A stretch of DNA of 64,000 nt from Prevotella sp. CAG:755. GTDB lineage: Bacteria; Bacteroidota; Bacteroidia; Bacteroidales; Bacteroidaceae. Position numbers and translations under genes: made by a program. Positions within the stretch are counted from its first letter, which is position 1. Every line of letters begins with the position of its first letter. Location of the stretch: assembly GCA_000431275.1 (NCBI GenBank), contig HF989175.1, positions 1 through 64,000 of the forward strand, in the 5' to 3' direction. The notes beneath the pieces were generated by a model. It did no database searches. It was not told where the DNA came from and saw only the letters and a program-made list of their open reading frames with translations. Below are positions 45,858 through 54,872 of the stretch, one piece after another.

Positions 45858-46369
45858 TGAAAAACTTTCTTGACCTCTGTACACAACGATACTCTGTAAG
45901 GAAATACAAGGACACACCTATTCCCCACGAAGTATTGAAGTATATTCAAGCGTGCACACGCTTGGCACCCTCAGCCGTTAACCGCCAGCCGTGGAAGTTC
46001 TACTTAATCCGTGAGGCCTCTACACTCAAACAGCTCTATCCATGCTATGACCGCACCTGGTTCCGCGAAGCCCCTATCTGCGTAGTAGCCTGCAAGCTGA
46101 CTGATGAAGAATGGAAGCGCGAAGCTGACCAAAAGCCCCACGGCGACATCGACGTGGCTATCGCAGTGGAACACCTCTGTCTGGCTGCTGCGGAAAAAGG
46201 AATAGGCACATGCTGGGTCTGCAACTTTGACGTCGAACGTTGCCGCAAAGTCCTTGACCTGCCTTACGGCATCATTCCCGTTGCACTCATACCGATGGGC
46301 TATTCAGCTGATGAAAGCACCCCAGCAAAAAAGCGAAAGGAAATCTCGGAAACTTGGGAAGAACGCTAA
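45857..46369 (+). CDS. Nitroreductase-family flavoprotein (second copy)
   Basis: Seen: 170 residues; RYSVRKYKDTPIP (FMN phosphate site), TRLAPSAVNRQPWKFYLI, VAIAVEHLCLAAAEKGIGTCWVCNFD and ALIPMGYS, the short nitroreductase class. Substrate unknown. It is translationally coupled to panD (TAATG overlap) yet has no known role in pantothenate synthesis. Related to, but clearly different from, the protein at 17958-18506. Confidence 0.9.
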   Translation: MKNFLDLCTQRYSVRKYKDTPIPHEVLKYIQACTRLAPSAVNRQPWKFYLIREASTLKQLYPCYDRTWFREAPICVVACKLTDEEWKREADQKPHGDIDVAIAVEHLCLAAAEKGIGTCWVCNFDVERCRKVLDLPYGIIPVALIPMGYSADESTPAKKRKEISETWEER

Positions 46370-46376
46370 GAATCCG

Positions 46377-46907
46377 TCAGAAAACCTTCGCGCCAGACCT
46401 CAACATCTCCTCCGTGCTTCGCGGAGGATTTTTTTTGGCCGTAACGGTCAACGTGCCGCTCTTTGCAGAACGCTCCAAAGCCTCATAACGTTCCATGCGT
46501 CCCCAAAAGCGCTCGAAAGGATCTTGACTGGGAATTCCGCGACTCAACACGACTTCATACTTGCACTCAGGAATCTTATAGTCGCCCACCTTCTCAGGTA
46601 CTATGTAATAGGCTTGCCACGGCACAGCATAATAGACAGTCCCGTCAAGCCGCACACGCTGCGTGGCACGGCGGACAGGAACACTGCGCACCCGACATCC
46701 TTTCACTTTGGGTGATTCTGCTTTTTCAACACGCTGCACCGGATAACGGGAATAGAGTCGGAAAACGACCAGACAACTGTCGCCTACAATTACATCACTG
46801 TTCCTGCACTCTGCCCGCACGAAGAAATCCTCGTCCGTCCTATCCTTGGCTTTCACGGCCACAACCATGCAAGCCGCCAGCATCCACAATGTCAACCTTC
46901 TCCACAT
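46377..46907 (-). CDS. Short BatD-like exported protein
   Basis: Seen: 176 residues from MWRRLTLWMLAACMVVAVKA (signal peptide or N-terminal anchor); the mature part (VIVGDSCLVVFRLYSRYPVQRVEKAESPKVKGCRV, YAVPWQAYYIVPEKVGDYKIPECKYEVVL) matches one immunoglobulin-like domain of BatD, a protein of the Bacteroidota aerotolerance (Bat) operon. Normal BatD is about 600 residues with several such domains and a membrane helix, so this is a single-domain relative. An ATG two codons upstream is also possible. It follows nadE with about 13 bases between stop and start, so it is probably cotranscribed with it. Confidence 0.75.
   Translation of the reverse strand: MWRRLTLWMLAACMVVAVKAKDRTDEDFFVRAECRNSDVIVGDSCLVVFRLYSRYPVQRVEKAESPKVKGCRVRSVPVRRATQRVRLDGTVYYAVPWQAYYIVPEKVGDYKIPECKYEVVLSRGIPSQDPFERFWGRMERYEALERSAKSGTLTVTAKKNPPRSTEEMLRSGAKVF
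46408..46436 (+). terminator. Intrinsic terminator of the panC-panD operon inside the opposing gene
   Basis: TCCTCCG (46408-46414) pairs with CGGAGGA (46422-46428) and is followed by eight T residues. It lies within the last codons of the minus-strand BatD-like gene, where the same bases encode KKNPPRSTEE. Confidence 0.8.
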
Positions 46908-46920
46908 GTACATTGTACAA

Positions 46921-48858
46921 TTAAAGATTTTCGCATTCTGCCAGCCACGACGCTGATGACGCATCGCTCGGCATACGCCAATCGCCACGCGGGCTCAACG
47001 AACAGCTGCCCACCTTGGGACCATCGGGCAAGCAACTGCGTTTGAACTGCTGTGAGAAGAAACGACGGAAGAACGTCGTCAGCCATTTCTTGATGCACTC
47101 ATCGTCATAGGTGCCGGCGAAAGCATGTCGGGCAAGGTAATAGATTTTAGCCGGCCGGAAACCATAACGCAAAAAATAGTAAAGGAAGAAGTCATGAAGC
47201 TCATACGGCCCTACGAGGTCTTCTGTCTTTTGTGTGATGTGTCCCTCACTGTCTGCCGGGATAAGTTCAGGACTGATCGGGGTAGCCACGATATCAAGCA
47301 ACGTAGCACGACTCATTTCGTCCGCCACATTGTTTGCCACCCAAAGCACGAGGTGTTTCACCAGCGTCTTTGGCACAGAGACATTGACACCGTACATGCT
47401 CATGTGATCGCCGTTGTAGGTGGCCCAACCTAACGCCAACTCACTCAGATCGCCCGTCCCGACGACAAAGCCCCCCGTCTGGTTGGCCACATCCATGAGG
47501 ACCTGCGTCCGCTCGCGCGCCTGGCTGTTCTCATAAGTCACATCGTGAACATTAGGATCGTGACCGAGGTCTTCAAAGTGCCGCATACAGGCAGCCTTAA
47601 TACTGATCTCACGCACCGTCACTCCCAAGCTGCGCATCAGGCTGAGTGCATTGGCATACGTCCGCCCTGTCGTGCCGAAGCCGGGCATCGTGACGCCAAC
47701 AATGTCACGGCGGTCACGTCCCAAGCGGTCGAAAGCGTACACGCAAACCAAGAGAGCAAGCGTCGAATCCAGCCCTCCGCTGATGCCGACAACGATTGTT
47801 TTGGCCTTTGTATGTGCTACACGCTGGGCTAACCCCGTGGCCTGTATGCTCAGGATTTCCTCGCAGCGGGCGTCAAGCTCGTCACCCTCGGGAACAAACG
47901 GACGCGGACTGACGGTACGGCTTAACCCTTGCTGCCGCTCTTCGGGAATGCTCACTGGCTCTAACTCCACGACACGATAGGACTGCGACGGGCACGTCAA
48001 CTGCTTTGAATGGGAAAACGTGGTGTTGTGCCGGCGCTCATAGCGGAGGCTTTCCACGTCAATCTCGCTTACGACGAGTTGGTCGTCGAGTTTGAAACGC
48101 TGTCCCTCGGCCATGATACGGCCATTTTCTGCCACGTAGGCTCGCCCGGAGAACACCAAGTCCTGCGTGCTCTCGCCAAAGCCGGCACCGGCATAGACAT
48201 AGCCCGAGAGGCTACGGGCACTCTGACTGGCCACAAGGCTGCGCGTATAGGCACTCTTACCTACGACCTCATTGCTCGCACTGAGATTGAACACCAATTC
48301 TGCGCCTTGAAGGGTCAAGTACGAACTGGGAGGAATGGGCGCCCAAAGATCCTCACAGATCTCGACGCCGAACGTGCAATGTCCGGTGTCAAAAAGGAGG
48401 TGTGCTCCCATCGGGACGCTTTGTCCGCAGAAGCGCAATACGGCATCGCCGGTCACGGGCGCTGACGCAAACCAGCGTTGCTCATAGAATTCGTTGTAAT
48501 CAGGTAAGTAAGTCTTTGGGATGACACCGACTATTTTCCCACGGTGTATGACTACGGCACAGTTGAACAATACGCCGTCCAGACTCAACGGAGCGCCGAT
48601 GATTGTCACCACGTTCAGCGAATGACTGAATGCCATCAGTTTGAGCAACGCAGCCTCAGCGTCCTCAAGCAGCAACTGCTGGTGAAACAAGTCCTGACAG
48701 GTATAGGCTGTCACACACAACTCGGGGAAGCACAATACCTCGACGCCTTGCCCTTCGGCTTGCGCCATCAGGTTCTCAATCTGTTCCGTATTATATTTGC
48801 AGTCGGCCACCCGGACATGCGGGACAGCGGCAGCCACTTTAACAAAGCCGTACTTCAT
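46921..48858 (-). CDS. nadE: Glutamine-dependent NAD+ synthetase
   Basis: Amidates nicotinate adenine dinucleotide to NAD using glutamine. Seen: 645 residues from the ATG at 48858 (MKYGFVKVAAAVPHVRVADC); an N-terminal nitrilase-type glutaminase domain with the Glu-Lys-Cys triad (CFPELCVTAYTC, IPKTYLPDYNEFYE, FGVEICEDLWAP) and a C-terminal synthetase domain with the P-loop GISGGLDSTLALLV and GTGDLSELALGW. Upstream in-frame codons to 48897 overlap the promoter -7 box and are not used. First gene of a two-gene minus-strand unit with the BatD-like gene. Confidence 0.96.
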   Translation of the reverse strand: MKYGFVKVAAAVPHVRVADCKYNTEQIENLMAQAEGQGVEVLCFPELCVTAYTCQDLFHQQLLLEDAEAALLKLMAFSHSLNVVTIIGAPLSLDGVLFNCAVVIHRGKIVGVIPKTYLPDYNEFYEQRWFASAPVTGDAVLRFCGQSVPMGAHLLFDTGHCTFGVEICEDLWAPIPPSSYLTLQGAELVFNLSASNEVVGKSAYTRSLVASQSARSLSGYVYAGAGFGESTQDLVFSGRAYVAENGRIMAEGQRFKLDDQLVVSEIDVESLRYERRHNTTFSHSKQLTCPSQSYRVVELEPVSIPEERQQGLSRTVSPRPFVPEGDELDARCEEILSIQATGLAQRVAHTKAKTIVVGISGGLDSTLALLVCVYAFDRLGRDRRDIVGVTMPGFGTTGRTYANALSLMRSLGVTVREISIKAACMRHFEDLGHDPNVHDVTYENSQARERTQVLMDVANQTGGFVVGTGDLSELALGWATYNGDHMSMYGVNVSVPKTLVKHLVLWVANNVADEMSRATLLDIVATPISPELIPADSEGHITQKTEDLVGPYELHDFFLYYFLRYGFRPAKIYYLARHAFAGTYDDECIKKWLTTFFRRFFSQQFKRSCLPDGPKVGSCSLSPRGDWRMPSDASSASWLAECENL

Positions 48859-48894
48859 ACGCTCTTTGGTCTTCTGATTGTTTTTATTCCGCCA

Positions 48895-48926
48895 CAAAGT
48901 TACGTTTTTTTCGCCACTGCCACAAA
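48895..48926 (-). promoter_or_regulatory. Promoter of nadE
   Basis: On the minus strand: TTTG (48926-48923), 20-base spacer, TAACTTTG (48902-48895), matching the consensus fully. Confidence 0.8.
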
Positions 48927-48978
48927 CCTCTTGACGGCAAGGCTTTACGGAATGAGATTCCGCATGAACAGTCAGTGC

Positions 48979-49015
48979 GACAGAAAATACTGCCGCGGCG
49001 ATAGTATTTTCTGTC
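48979..49015. repeat. Perfect hairpin GACAGAAAATACT / AGTATTTTCTGTC
   Basis: Thirteen paired bases on each side of an 11-base GC-rich loop, with CTGTCAG at the right end. It lies between divergent genes, so it is not at a gene end. Confidence 0.75.
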
Positions 49016-49093
49016 AGCCGTCCGAAAATCCCGGCTCGCGCATCCAGACTACTTGACCAGGCACACCGTCATTTTATCAGGTACGGCGGCAAC

Positions 49094-49243
49094 CGGGAAT
49101 ACGTCGCGGAAAAACCTGCGGCTTTTCCGTACGCATTCCGCTCGTTTGCACTATCTTTCCATAAGACAAGGCCGCACTCGGGAATACGTCGCGGAAAAAC
49201 CTGCGGCTTTTCCGTACGCATTCCGCTCGTTTGCACTATCTTT
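49094..49243 (+). repeat. 65-base exact direct duplication carrying the rfbA promoter
   Basis: Bases 49094-49158 and 49179-49243 are identical, separated by 20 bases. Each unit contains an imperfect palindrome (GGAATACGTCGCGGAAAA with TTTTCCGTACGCATTCC) and ends in TATCTTT. Only the second copy is followed by G, completing TATCTTTG; the first reads TATCTTTC. Confidence 0.9.
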
Positions 49244-49244
49244 G
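49208..49244 (+). promoter_or_regulatory. Promoter of rfbA
   Basis: TATCTTTG at 49237-49244 with a TTTTCCG -33-like box about 20 bases upstream. Leader of about 20-22 bases. Confidence 0.6.
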
Positions 49245-49271
49245 TCCCGTAACATCATAAATTTCCACACT

Positions 49272-50165
49272 ATGAAAGGAATTGTCTTAGCCGGCGGCAG
49301 CGGAACCCGCCTCTATCCCATCACCAAAGGAATCAGCAAACAGCTCATCCCCATCTTCGACAAACCGATGGTCTACTACCCCATCTCTGTCCTGATGCTT
49401 GCCGGCATCCGCGACATCCTCATCATCTCGACGCCACAGGACCTTCCGGGCTTCAAACGCTTGCTTGGCGACGGTTCGGACTACGGCGTCAGCTTTTCTT
49501 ATGCCGAACAGCCGTCGCCCGACGGGTTGGCGCAGGCATTCATCATCGGCGAGGATTTCATTGGCAACGATTGCGTATGCCTCGTCTTGGGCGACAACAT
49601 TTTCCATGGCAACGGACTAAGCCGGATGCTCCAACAATCGGTAACCGATGCCGAAGAAAACGGGAAAGCCACTGTTTTCGGCTATCGCGTCAACGACCCC
49701 GAACGCTACGGCGTTGTGGAATATGATGCAGAAGGGAACTGCGTCAGCATAGAGGAGAAACCTGAACACCCAAAGTCGAACTACGCCGTCGTGGGGCTTT
49801 ACTTCTATCCGAACAAAGTGGTGGAAGTGGCCAAAAACATACGTCCTTCGGCACGGGGAGAGCTGGAAATCACGTCGGTCAACCAACAATTCCTTGCCGA
49901 TGGCGAACTAAAGGTACAGACCTTGGGCCGCGGTTTCGCCTGGCTGGACACAGGCACACACGACAGCCTCAGCGAAGCGTCGACCTTTATCGAAGTCATC
50001 GAAAAACGCACTGGGCTGAAAGTGGCCTGCCTCGAAGGAATCGCCCTCGAACAAGGCTGGATCGGCCCGGACAGACTGCGCAAAGTGGCGCAGCCCATGC
50101 AGAAAAACGATTACGGGCAATATCTGCTCAAACTAGCCGACGAGGCTGACAGCATGAAAGCATGA
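49272..50165 (+). CDS. rfbA: Glucose-1-phosphate thymidylyltransferase
   Basis: Makes dTDP-glucose from dTTP and glucose 1-phosphate, first step to dTDP-rhamnose for surface polysaccharide. Seen: 297 residues from the ATG at 49272; [37 protein letters not shown], split nucleotidyltransferase signature, then [13 protein letters not shown] with the catalytic Asp, and [19 protein letters not shown]. Upstream in-frame codons cross the duplicated promoter and are excluded. rfbB, rfbC and rfbD are not adjacent; instead a secreted protein gene overlaps its stop by four bases. Confidence 0.96.
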   Translation: MKGIVLAGGSGTRLYPITKGISKQLIPIFDKPMVYYPISVLMLAGIRDILIISTPQDLPGFKRLLGDGSDYGVSFSYAEQPSPDGLAQAFIIGEDFIGNDCVCLVLGDNIFHGNGLSRMLQQSVTDAEENGKATVFGYRVNDPERYGVVEYDAEGNCVSIEEKPEHPKSNYAVVGLYFYPNKVVEVAKNIRPSARGELEITSVNQQFLADGELKVQTLGRGFAWLDTGTHDSLSEASTFIEVIEKRTGLKVACLEGIALEQGWIGPDRLRKVAQPMQKNDYGQYLLKLADEADSMKA

Positions 50166-52063
50166 AACGGACAGAGCTGCTGCCACGGAGGGCAGTCTGG
50201 CTTTCCATGTGCCTGTTTCTGGCCTCGGCCTGCACTTTGCAAGCGCAGGAGTGGCCCGAAGTACCCGCCCGTTTTGTCAGGGTGACATCGATGTCCAACG
50301 TGGCGCGTGCCGGCTTCTACGCCATCGGAGCAAGCGATACTGACGGTCACTACCTGATGCGCCAGACGCCCGCCGTCAATTACGACGGCAAGCAGACCGT
50401 GGCTGCCGCCGGCGAGCAGCGCGACGCCTATTCCCTGTCAACATCAGACAACTTCTGGCTGATAGAGCCAGACGGGACAGACTGGACCATCAAGGGAGAG
50501 AAAGGCTATCTCATCCCTGAGGGTAACAACAATTTCACACTAAGCAGCCGGCCGGAAACCTGGCGGTTCGCTGAAAATGGAAACGGTACATTCACACTTA
50601 CGGCGACCGGCTCGCCAAACCAGCGCGTCAGCGTCACAGACAGGTCCGGCACGCACTACTTCGGTCGATTCAGCAACACCGACTCACGGACCAAAATTTA
50701 CCTCTACCGCCTGGAAACGGAACATGCACAACTGCCTGCTGACCAAACGTGCGTCGCGCTTTGCGCGGCGACCGAAAATGGCTTCACGGCCGTAGCGGAA
50801 GACCTCGCCACCATGAACGATGTAAGCCGCTTCCGCTTGGCCAACGACACATTGACGCCCGATGGAGATTTTGCCAGGTGGACTGTGCAACACGAAAGCG
50901 ACGGCAAGTTTCGTCTTTCGCGAAAAGACGGATTACGGCTCGGTGTTGTCGACAGGAAACTTGCACTCCTCGGCGCATCGGAAGACGCTGCCACTTTGTG
51001 GTGCATAGCAGACGGACTCATCACCACAGCCGGCACGGCATCAGAACCGCTGGTACTATGCGCCGACAACAGTAACGGGCAATCTGCGCCGGCATTACGC
51101 AGCTCCGGGGAATTTCAGGAAAGTGGCTCCGCCACAATGCTGTTTCGCACCGTGGGTAATGAAGCCCAGTACCACACCGACGCACAAGGCACGGCCGTCC
51201 TTACAGGCGCATGGAGTGCCGCCGCACTGGAATCACTGCCCCTCGCCGGACTCACAGCGCTCGACCTCTCACACATATCCCTTCCCCGCACGGCCGCCAC
51301 GCTGTTACCGGAAAATCCGAACACATTAATTTATATACGACACGACGAGACGGGATTTGTTCCGACTGAATGGAAAAACGTCATTGCCACCGAAGGGGAG
51401 ACGGGAACAGCCTTGACACATATTTCTCTGACAGATCGTGTCCCGTTCCATACGCCCCACCCTTTCATAGCGGCGCAAGGCATCACCTACAGCCGTGAGG
51501 CATTCACAGACGGAGGATGGGAAACGCTCTGCCTACCGTTTGACGTAAGCAGGCTGCCTGACGGCTTCATCTTCGAAGAGGCCGAAAACTTCAACGGGGA
51601 TGAAATCACATTTTCCCCGACAGACGAAATAGTAGCCAACTCGCCCGTCATATTTATCAGTGCGACAGAAAATCTCAGTACAGGAAACGCCACGCTTAAC
51701 ATTCAGGCAAACGATGTATGCGTAGACACGCAGAAAAAGCCTTCGGCATCACCCTTACGCGGAAACTACATAAACTTCACAGTAGACTCGCTCATAGGTT
51801 CCTGCTACCTGCTGAATGAAAGTGGGACTGCTTTCGTCATGGCCGATGCGTCGAGCGCCCTGGCTCCTTTCCGGGCATACTTGTTTGACAACCACTCCGG
51901 CACAACGGTCAGGGTCTTTCACTCACCAGCAACAGCCACTGGCCCCGTCATAAGAACAGACAGGAAAAACTGGATATACGGTATCGACGGCCGCCACTAC
52001 CCCGAAAATTACAAAGAGAAGGGGAAAATCCTCATCTACAACAAGAAGAAGGTTATCCGATGA
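50162..52063 (+). CDS. Large secreted protein of unknown function
   Basis: Seen: 633 residues; signal peptide ([19 protein letters not shown]); N-terminal half with trefoil-like repeats ([58 protein letters not shown] in parts), comparable in style to the secreted protein at 22913-24838; C-terminal half with [23 protein letters not shown], a block common in exported proteins of Prevotella and relatives; end [30 protein letters not shown] in parts resembles a shortened type IX sorting tail. No catalytic motif. Its ATG overlaps the rfbA stop (ATGA), an unexplained coupling. Confidence 0.7.
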   Translation: MKRTELLPRRAVWLSMCLFLASACTLQAQEWPEVPARFVRVTSMSNVARAGFYAIGASDTDGHYLMRQTPAVNYDGKQTVAAAGEQRDAYSLSTSDNFWLIEPDGTDWTIKGEKGYLIPEGNNNFTLSSRPETWRFAENGNGTFTLTATGSPNQRVSVTDRSGTHYFGRFSNTDSRTKIYLYRLETEHAQLPADQTCVALCAATENGFTAVAEDLATMNDVSRFRLANDTLTPDGDFARWTVQHESDGKFRLSRKDGLRLGVVDRKLALLGASEDAATLWCIADGLITTAGTASEPLVLCADNSNGQSAPALRSSGEFQESGSATMLFRTVGNEAQYHTDAQGTAVLTGAWSAAALESLPLAGLTALDLSHISLPRTAATLLPENPNTLIYIRHDETGFVPTEWKNVIATEGETGTALTHISLTDRVPFHTPHPFIAAQGITYSREAFTDGGWETLCLPFDVSRLPDGFIFEEAENFNGDEITFSPTDEIVANSPVIFISATENLSTGNATLNIQANDVCVDTQKKPSASPLRGNYINFTVDSLIGSCYLLNESGTAFVMADASSALAPFRAYLFDNHSGTTVRVFHSPATATGPVIRTDRKNWIYGIDGRHYPENYKEKGKILIYNKKKVIR

Positions 52064-52159
52064 TTCAGACGATACAACCACTGCAAAAACACGCAGAATA
52101 TAGAGGCCACGCATGACAGCGTAACATTCAAGATTTCCTGCACAGTTCCATCCGCTAAT

Positions 52160-52203
52160 GCAAGAACCGGGAATAAGTCAAACGCCTTATTCCCTGTTCT
52201 TGC
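52160..52203. terminator. Hairpin between convergent genes, probable bidirectional terminator
   Basis: GCAAGAACCGGGAATAAG (52160-52177) pairs with CTTATTCCCTGTTCTTGC (52186-52203) with one mismatch. T runs are poor, so termination strength is uncertain. Confidence 0.6.
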
Positions 52204-52238
52204 ATATAACAGTATGCTTTCTGCAAAGTAGTGCTGGA

Positions 52239-54470
52239 TTATTCCTGGAAGCGACGGGCCGCCCGGAGCAGGTGGCGAACGGCACTGATTAGTTCTTGCG
52301 TTTCCTGTAAAGTACTGAGATACAGAAGAGCCACCTTGATATTGCTGTCCTCACGCTGGATGCGGTCCTGCTGCTGGTGGCGCAATTGAGACAAACGGGC
52401 TTTCAAGGCGTTCCCTTCAACAAGGATGCGGTCAGCGTCGGAAAAGTCGCCGGTCCGGATAGCCTTGGCCGCCTCGTTGAAAAGGGTGATCACATCATCA
52501 CAAAGAGGCCGCAATTCATCTGCATACGCCTGGGGCATCGGCGCAAAGTTGTTGTCGACATGCTCTACGCAAGGCTCTATCATACGTTTGAGGCAATAGA
52601 TGATTTGCGTAGCGCTGTTACACCCCAAATGGAACCATGTGTTCTTCTCCACAGCCTGCAAGTAATCAATCTTGCGCATACCGATAATTTCTTTACGGCG
52701 ATAGCGCTTCCACATGTTCTTCTCATCATCGACAGCTTCGGCTGCATGACGCAGGGTCTTTATGTCATCGTTGAGGAGTCCGTTGACCACGCTGCCATAT
52801 TGCTCACCGGCAAACGCGGCCATGGCAGACTGCGTAGTGCGCACGTGCTCCGTAAGCAACTGCCAAGTCTCAGCTTTGTCGTGACTGCGCACAAGTTTGC
52901 GGAAAAGGATATCCACGCTCTCTTCTTCCTGTTTCTTCTTAAACTTACGGTTATTGTTCACCAACGCAAAGACAACAATCGCCATCACAGCAGTCATTGC
53001 AATCACTCCACCAAAGTAGTTGAGCATACTAAACGTGAAGCTGACAATAAAAGCAGCACCAGCCGTGATGAACCAACCGCCGATCACAGTGATCACCCCT
53101 GTGATACGATAAACTGCCGTTTCGCGGCCCCATGCCCGGTCGGCAAGAGAAGAACCCATGGCCACCATGAAGGCCACGTATGTGGTAGAGAGAGGAAGTT
53201 GCAACGACGTGCCCACAACAATGAGCAGGCCACCAAGGACGAGGTTCACAGAAGCACGCACAAGGTCAAAAGCAACGCCTTCTGGCAGAACGGCTTCTTC
53301 CATATTAAAACGACTGTTCACCCAATTTTTGACGCGACGCGGAATGCATCTGTCGACAACCGACGTAGCGGCCAAGACATTGCGCACGGTGCGCCGGGCG
53401 ATGCGCGAAGAGCTGAACACTTCGTCACCTTCATCCTGACGGGCCAAATTAACCGACGTCTCTATCACCTTATGCGCCTTCTTGGAGCGGAAGATAGCTA
53501 TCGTCATGATAAGACCAGCGGCAATCAAGAACCACGGGCTAGTCGTTGACGGAAGAAGCAATGCGCTCATCATGTACGTCGAAGAATTACCACTGCCCGA
53601 AGCGACATAGTCCTCGTATGATTCAAGTCCAGCCAAAGGCACACCGATAAAGTTGACAAGGTCATTTCCGGCAAAAGCCATAGCTAGCGCAAACGTGCCA
53701 AAAAGGACGATAATCTTGAAAATGTTCACGCGGAACAGATGCAGCAATTCCATCAAGACGGTGAAAACGACAAAGCAGGCCAAAAGAATGAACATTTCGT
53801 TATTTCCTATCCACTCCGTAACGACGGGCGTCATGAATCGGGCTTTACCGATGCCGCTCACGAGCAGGAAGTAGATGATAGACGTAATGGACAGACCTCC
53901 GAACAAAGCGATAGTCCAACGTAAATGACGCTTGTAGTTAAACGTGAATATCACACGAGAAATCCACATGACGATGTAGCCGAACACGAAAGCAATGGCA
54001 ACCGAAAGGAAAATGCCAAGAATAACGGACAGAGCTTTGTCGGTATTTATCAGTTCTGCATACGTATGCCCGCCTTCAACGAGCTTCACCATGGCCAAAG
54101 CCGTACTACCGCCCAAGAGTCCGAACACCATGGAAACAGTAGTCGAAGTCGGCATTCCGAGCATATTAAAAATATCGAGCAGGACGACATCCGTAGCCGC
54201 GACGGCTAAAAAGATGCACATAACCTGCTCGAAACTGTACATGGCCGGATTTAGAATACCATGACGGGCAATATCCATCATGCCGCTGCTTGTGGCAGCT
54301 CCGACGAAAATGCCCACTGCTGCAACAATCAGAATGGTTCGGAATTTGGCAGCTCTTGCACCCACTGCGGGACTTAGGAAATTCACGGCGTCATTAGCGA
54401 CACCTACAAAAAGGTCAAATGTGGCAAGCACTAAAAGGAATCCCAAGATTCCCATGTAAATAAAATCCAT
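52239..54470 (-). CDS. PiT-family phosphate transporter fused to a PhoU-like domain
   Basis: Inner-membrane inorganic phosphate symporter. Seen: 743 residues; about ten membrane helices in the first 500 residues with the PiT signatures GVANDAVNFLSPAVGARAA near residue 24 and LPLSTTYVAFMVAMGSSLADR in the second half; the final ~230 residues are soluble and helical (SHDKAETWQLLTEHVRTTQSAMAAF, LKRMIEPCVEHVDNNFAPM), resembling PhoU, which is a separate protein in most bacteria. The fusion is common in Bacteroidales. Its promoter region now borders the mobile element. Confidence 0.92.
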   Translation of the reverse strand: MDFIYMGILGFLLVLATFDLFVGVANDAVNFLSPAVGARAAKFRTILIVAAVGIFVGAATSSGMMDIARHGILNPAMYSFEQVMCIFLAVAATDVVLLDIFNMLGMPTSTTVSMVFGLLGGSTALAMVKLVEGGHTYAELINTDKALSVILGIFLSVAIAFVFGYIVMWISRVIFTFNYKRHLRWTIALFGGLSITSIIYFLLVSGIGKARFMTPVVTEWIGNNEMFILLACFVVFTVLMELLHLFRVNIFKIIVLFGTFALAMAFAGNDLVNFIGVPLAGLESYEDYVASGSGNSSTYMMSALLLPSTTSPWFLIAAGLIMTIAIFRSKKAHKVIETSVNLARQDEGDEVFSSSRIARRTVRNVLAATSVVDRCIPRRVKNWVNSRFNMEEAVLPEGVAFDLVRASVNLVLGGLLIVVGTSLQLPLSTTYVAFMVAMGSSLADRAWGRETAVYRITGVITVIGGWFITAGAAFIVSFTFSMLNYFGGVIAMTAVMAIVVFALVNNNRKFKKKQEEESVDILFRKLVRSHDKAETWQLLTEHVRTTQSAMAAFAGEQYGSVVNGLLNDDIKTLRHAAEAVDDEKNMWKRYRRKEIIGMRKIDYLQAVEKNTWFHLGCNSATQIIYCLKRMIEPCVEHVDNNFAPMPQAYADELRPLCDDVITLFNEAAKAIRTGDFSDADRILVEGNALKARLSQLRHQQQDRIQREDSNIKVALLYLSTLQETQELISAVRHLLRAARRFQE

Positions 54471-54496
54471 AATAGATTCCTTTTAACAATTTTGTT

Positions 54497-54506
54497 GCAA
54501 AGATAC
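54497..54506 (-). promoter_or_regulatory. -7 box of the phosphate transporter gene, also a candidate attachment core
   Basis: Reads GTATCTTTGC on the minus strand, so it fits both the promoter box TAnnTTTG and the GTAnnTTTGC core used by IntDOT-type integrases. No TTTG or TTG occurs at the usual -33 distance upstream. Confidence 0.4.
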
Positions 54507-54631
54507 AACAAAAAACTGAGAATGAGGGCAGAATGATGAAAAATCTGTGAGAATGAGCGGATTAATTGATTTAGTTGGATTTCTTGTGAAGACAACAGAT
54601 GCCACAAAAAAGTCAGTTGAAGCAAGAGTTT

Positions 54632-54651
54632 CGTTACTATCCCGTTACTCT
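54632..54651. repeat. Tandem CGTTACT repeats, possible integrase arm sites
   Basis: CGTTACTAT (54632-54640) and CGTTACTCT (54643-54651) are spaced by 11 bases, one helical turn. Binding by the integrase is inference. Confidence 0.35.
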
Positions 54652-54841
54652 TTTCGCTGGCGAGGAGGTCTGAAAAGCCCGTGAGGAAATGGCTGTAAAC
54701 TATCGAGATACAGCGTTTCGGGAGGCAAAAATAGAGTAATATCTGATACAGCCTGCGGGAAAAGGACAAAAAAGACGTGAAGCGGATGCGATTGCGCCGA
54801 TGTGCTGCGGTTTGCTTACAGCCTTTCAGCTCTACAGGAAC

Positions 54842-54849
54842 TAATTTTG
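54842..54849 (+). promoter_or_regulatory. Probable -7 box of the integrase gene
   Basis: TAATTTTG, 24 bases before the ATG, enclosed by a short inverted repeat CTCTAC (54830-54835) and GTAGAG (54866-54871) that could act as an operator or hide the start region. Confidence 0.5.
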
Positions 54850-54872
54850 CAAACAAACAAAAAAAGTAGAGT

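Larger units (their letters stand above)
48859..49271. other. Divergent nadE-rfbA gap rich in repeats
   Basis: Holds the nadE promoter, a perfect 13-base-stem hairpin and two copies of a 65-base repeat carrying the rfbA promoter. Open frames through it belong to upstream extensions of rfbA and are not coding. Confidence 0.7.
54471..54872. other. Junction region between chromosome and mobile element
   Basis: Runs from the phosphate transporter promoter to the integrase start. It holds a GTATCTTTGC candidate core site, 10-base direct repeats TGAGAATGAG at 54517-54526 and 54548-54557, tandem CGTTACT motifs at 54632-54651, and the integrase promoter. No gene is seen. The exact element end cannot be fixed without an empty-site sequence. 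Confidence 0.55.

Noticed and set aside
49053-49271. 73-residue N-terminal extension of RfbA
   Set aside because: It spans the 65-base promoter duplication, so the extra residues are a repeat artefact; RfbA proteins start at [14 protein letters not shown].
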